Below are positions 60,594-64,000 of a DNA stretch of 64,000 bases, piece after piece. Within the stretch, counting starts at the first letter, position 1. Every line of letters starts with the position of its first letter. Origin of the DNA: Streptomyces flaveolus (GTDB lineage: Bacteria > Actinomycetota > Actinomycetes > Streptomycetales > Streptomycetaceae). The stretch spans positions 103,046 through 167,045 of the forward strand of contig NZ_JNWV01000021.1 in assembly GCF_000716535.1 (NCBI RefSeq), in the 5' to 3' direction. The notes under the pieces are model-generated. The model ran no database searches, had not been told where the DNA came from, and worked only from the letters and a program-made list of their open reading frames with translations. A program made the position numbers and the translations under genes.

Positions 60594-62914
60594 GTGGAGT
60601 CGCTCGTAACGATGATCGGCCGGGACGACGAACTGCGGCAGCTGTCCGCGTTCGTGACGGCCGTGGAAAGGCAGGCCCTCGTCCTCAGAGGGGAGACGGG
60701 GGTGGGCAAGAGCGCCTTGCTCGACCATGTCGCCCGGCTGGCAGCGCAGGCGGGCCACGAGGTGATCCGGACCGCAGGGGTCGAGGCGGAGTCCGGACTG
60801 CCGTTCTCGGGCCTGCACCAGCTGGTCCACCCCCTGCTCCCCGCCGTCGACGGCCTGGACCAGGTGCATCGCGGTGTGTTCGACACCGTCTTCGGGCGCA
60901 GTGCCGGAAAGCCACCCTCCGTGATGTCGCTCGGCATCGCCGTCCTCGACCTGCTGTCCCTGGCCTCCTCGGCGAAGCCCCTGCTGCTGGTGCTCGACGA
61001 CGGCCAGTGGCTGGACGCCTCCAGCGTCGCGGTGATCGGGTTCGTGGGGCGCCGACTCACCGGCAGCTCGGTGAAGCTCGTCGTCGGCCTGCGCTCGGAC
61101 GTGGCGTCGGGTTTCGACACCGCCGCCCTGCCGGAACTGCCGGTCAGGTCCCTTGCCGACGAGGCCGCGCGGCGACTGCTCGACCTGCGCCGGCCCGGCC
61201 TGGACACGCACGTCAGCCGTCTGGTGCTGGACCAGGCCCGGGGCAACCCGCTGGCGCTGCTCGAACTCTCCGCCCACCTCGACGGCGACCGCACGGGAGC
61301 CGGGGCCGCCCAGCTCCTCGGCTCACCCGACGCCGCGGTGCCGCTGCCGGTGCCCCGGCGTCTGCAACACGTGTACGGCACCCGGATCAGAGCCCTCGGT
61401 GACGACGTGCGTCAGGAGCTGCTGCGCGGCGCTCTCGACGGTGTCGGGGCGACACCGGGAACCGTGCCCGCGCCCGGATCGAGGCGTTACCGCATGCGTG
61501 ACGCCGAAGAGGCGTTGGAGGCGGGCCTGTTGGGCATCGACCCGGTCAGCGGCGACTTCGTCTTCCGGCACCCGCTGGTGCGTTCCACCGTGGTCCAGAC
61601 GGCGACGCCCAATGAGCGCCGGGCCGCCCACGCGGCCCTCGCGCGCGTGCACCGTGACGACGTGGAGAGGAGCGCCACGCACCTGGCGGCCGCGGCGGTC
61701 GACCCGGACGAGGAGGTGGCGGCCGCGCTGGAGGCGGCGGCCGACTCCGCGACCCGGCGCGGCAGCGCCGTGGCCGCCGTGGCCTGGCTGACCCGGGCCG
61801 CGGAGCTGAGCGAGAACCGCGAGGACCGGTCCCGCCGGCTCGGTGACGCGGCCTTCGCCGCCGGACACGCAGGGCTCTTCGACCAGGCCCAGCGCCTCAT
61901 CCGCTCCGATCACGCGGCGGGCGCGGACGAGCCCCCCGCCTCCGTGGTGACATCGGCCTATCTGGCGTTCTTCGAGGACGGGGACGTACGGCACTCGCAC
62001 CGCCAGGTGGTCACGGCGATCAAGACCCTGCGCGAGCGTGAGCCGGGCAGGGCGTCCGACGTGCTCACCCGGCTGGTGAACCTGCTGCTCGCGATCGACC
62101 AGTACGCGGGCGACCCCGCCCAGTGGGAGGAGACCCGAGCGTTGCTCGGCTCGCCGGGCGATCCGGTTCCGTCGCGCTCGCTGATCTACCGGGACGCGTG
62201 GGGCGACGTGGTCCGGCACGGTGCCGGTGTGGCGGAGCGGGTGGAACGTGAGTTCACCGATCTGTCGGGCATGGAACCCTGGGACATCACCCGGCTGTCG
62301 GTCGCCGCCTACCACGTGGACACGCTCAGCCAGTACCGGCCGCTCCTCCAGCGCACCGTCGACCGCGAGGCCGAGACGGGCTTCGTCCGCAACAGCATGA
62401 CCATGCTGCACCTGATCATGCTCGACCAGATGGCGGTCGGCGAGTGGGACGAGGCCGAGCGGACCGGACAGCGCGACCTGGAGCTGACGTCGTCCCACGG
62501 ATACGCGTTGCTCGCCCAGCACACACGTGCGTATCTGGGGCTGCTGGCCGCGATGCGCGGCCAGACCGAACGCGCCCGGGAACTCCAGGCCACCGTCGAC
62601 GCCTGGGCCCGCCCCCGCAGCGTCGGCTTCCTCACCCAGATCGCCGACGCCATCGGCACCGCCGCCGCCCTCAGCGAAGGCGACTACGAAGCCGCCTACC
62701 TCCACGCCATCGGCATCAGGCGGAGCTGACGTGGCAGGAACGCCGGATCGCCGATCTCGCCGCCATCGGCCTGACCAACAAGGAGATCGGCGCGCGGATG
62801 CACCTGTCGCCGCGCACGGTCAGCTCCCACCTCTACCGGGTCTTCCCGAAGCTGGGCATCACCTCCCGCGCCGCCCTGCGCGACGCCCTGGCCAGGCTGG
62901 AGGAGGACACCTGA
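60594..62914 (+). pseudogene. Large LuxR/LAL-type regulator with internal deletion
   Basis: GTG 60594 follows GGGAG. The first frame gives 711 residues: Walker A LRGETGVGKSALL near residue 36, Walker B LLLVLDDGQWLDASS near 140, then an AAA and helical sensor region ending YEAAYLHAIGIRRS with a stop at 62727-62729. The LuxR HTH appears in another frame from about 62720: AELTWQERRIADLAAIGLTNKEIGARMHLSPRTVSSHLYRVFPKLGITSR, to 62914. About 100 residues normally found between are missing, and the junction near 62717-62720 shifts the frame. The protein would lack its DNA-binding domain. Confidence 0.82.
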
Positions 62915-62956
62915 GGTGAAAAGTCGTGCCGAACGACGGCCGTGAGTGTCACCTCA
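62912..62956 (+). terminator. Hairpin after the LuxR gene
   Basis: TGAGGTGA (62912-62919) pairs with TCACCTCA (62949-62956) and an inner GTCGT (62923-62927) with ACGAC (62933-62937). It overlaps the LuxR stop codon. The gap from 62957 to 63227 shows no gene. Confidence 0.5.
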
Positions 62957-63227
62957 GTCGAATGACTTAGGTGCCCGGATTCCGTACCGCGGACGAGGTG
63001 TCGGCCGTCACGGTGGCGGATGTGGTGGCCGGGGTCGCCACCTGCGCCGCCGTAGCGGAACGCCGGGCATCGCGGGAGGCAGTCCACCCACCGGGCCCTG
63101 TCACCGCATCGGACCGTCATGTGACTGATGTGTCCTGATTCGCGACAGACGAGAGTATGTGCCGCCGGTCCGGCCACGGAAAGGAGACGGTCTCCGTCCC
63201 CCTTCCGACCACCGGGAACGTCCTCGC

Positions 63228-63248
63228 GTCACCTGTTTGACAGGTGAC
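63228..63248. promoter_or_regulatory. 21-bp palindrome, site 4 (best copy)
   Basis: GTCACCTGT (63228-63236), TTG, ACAGGTGAC (63240-63248): perfect 9-bp arms. TTGACA within it is a consensus -35 reading towards the hydrolase at 63364. Its minus-strand relative is site 3, with 18 of 21 positions the same. Confidence 0.7.
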
Positions 63249-63363
63249 GGGTCGTGTGCGAGGGTCATCGCGCCAACAGTCGCAGTGATCCCGTACCGCC
63301 GATGCGAGCGAAGGTTCCCCGGGCACGGACGGGTCATCGAACACGCACGACGGAGGGTTTCAG

Positions 63364-64000
63364 ATGATCAACAGGCGTACTTTCAGCAAGGCCGTCGGCC
63401 TGGGCACCGGCGCGGCCGCCATCTCCCTGTCCGGCCTGCAGAACCAGGCGTCCGCCGCCACCTCGCACCAGGCGAGCGGCAGGCCCGTCCCCACCGTGCC
63501 CACCATCACCCCGGGCACGCACACCACTTTCCCCGCGCTGAAGCAGGTCAAGGCGGGCGTCCTCGACATCGGCTACGCCGAGGCCGGCCCGGCGCACGGC
63601 CCGGTGGTCATCCTGCTGCACGGCTGGCGGTCTTCGCCGGCTTCGACTGGGGCTCGCGCACCGCCGACATCATCGCCGCCCTGTGGCCCGAGCGCGTCAA
63701 GGCCCTGGTCTCCACCAGCGGTTACGTCATCACCAACGTCAAGGCGCAGCTGGCGCCCGCCGCCCCGGCCGTCGAACACCTCTGGTGGTACGAGTGGTAC
63801 TTCGCCACCCCCCGCGGCAAGCAGGCCCTGGAGGACGTCAAGGACCGCATACCGCTGTGCCGCTACGTGTGGACCCTGGTCTCCCCCAACTGGAACTTCT
63901 CCGACGCCACCTTCGACCGCACCGCCCAGGCCTTCCACAACCCCGACTACGCCGCCATCGTCCTCTACAACTACCGCTGGCGCATCGGCCTGATCGAGGG
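63364..64000 (+). pseudogene. Epoxide-hydrolase-like gene with internal deletion (runs off window)
   Basis: ATG 63364 follows GGAGGG. A twin-arginine signal (MINRRTFSKAVGLGTG, ending NQASA) and VLDIGYAEAGPAHGPVVILLHGW match the hydrolase at 37740. At 63628 the frame then breaks: in another frame it continues VFAGFDWGSRTADIIAALWPERVKALVSTSGYVITN up to the window end. About 70-75 residues expected between HGW and VFAGFDWG are missing. The nucleophile aspartate is kept but out of frame. The gene is therefore inactive as it stands. Site 4 of the palindrome lies 116 bases upstream. Confidence 0.88.

Noticed and set aside
1..64000. CRISPR arrays, tRNA and rRNA genes
   Set aside because: No regularly spaced repeats, and no tRNA- or rRNA-like sequence was noticed on either strand. 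The check was by eye, so a tRNA-finding program would be decisive.

Overview
The window is high-GC DNA with strongly GC-biased third codon positions, many GTG/TTG starts and GGAGG-type ribosome sites. It carries a WhiB-like protein, an ECF sigma factor with a C-terminal extension, a UbiA prenyltransferase resembling the futalosine menaquinone pathway enzyme, an EccC-type secretion ATPase, twin-arginine signal peptides and many TetR/HxlR/Lrp regulators with oxidoreductases. This fits a Streptomyces or close relative, and the amount of gene debris fits an accessory part of the chromosome such as an arm. That placement is inferred.

Layout. 1-5350: edge of a small thiotemplate cluster, with an ATP-grasp enzyme (cut by the window start, minus strand) divergent from a plus-strand operon of carrier protein, type II thioesterase, stand-alone adenylation enzyme, NAD(P)-binding oxidoreductase and HAD phosphatase. 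5351-13391: mixed single genes (P-loop kinase, secreted trypsin-like protease, GNAT, SRPBCC and VOC proteins, an SDR lacking its catalytic lysine) and a decayed stretch. 13392-19331: prenyltransferase, FMN-binding oxidoreductase, ECF sigma factor, alpha/beta hydrolase and a coiled-coil winged-helix regulator. 19807-25571: redox and peroxide genes (frameshifted ohr, MBL hydrolase, FMN reductase, Lrp regulator, ankyrin protein, catalase). 26137-36719: a 90-residue tandem-duplicated protein, then a type VII secretion-like locus with EccC, a WXG100 protein, a polymorphic toxin with an RNase A-like C-terminus, its CdiI-type immunity protein and a LysM-like membrane protein. 37430-49567: hydrolases, MFS transporter and several oxidoreductase/regulator operons, plus bL32 and WhiB genes. 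49693-55038: secreted or once-secreted proteins, including a large subtilisin. 55194-64000: SDRs, aldehyde dehydrogenase with a divergent TetR, then a run of broken genes up to the window end.

Two themes stand out. First, many loci are relics or carry one frame-breaking lesion: DUF3592, catalase tail, ohr, crystallin-like tail, LuxR tail, IS5 transposase, GNAT half, MBL remnant, symporter fragment, a large LuxR regulator and an epoxide-hydrolase-like gene. Several have an intact or better-preserved homologue elsewhere in the window. Second, a 21-bp palindrome (GTCACC-N9-GGTGAC and close variants) occurs five times, beside ohr and two related hydrolase genes, which suggests a local regulon under an unidentified regulator.

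All family assignments come from reading motifs by eye. No database search was run, and start sites were chosen from ribosome-binding sites and overlaps.
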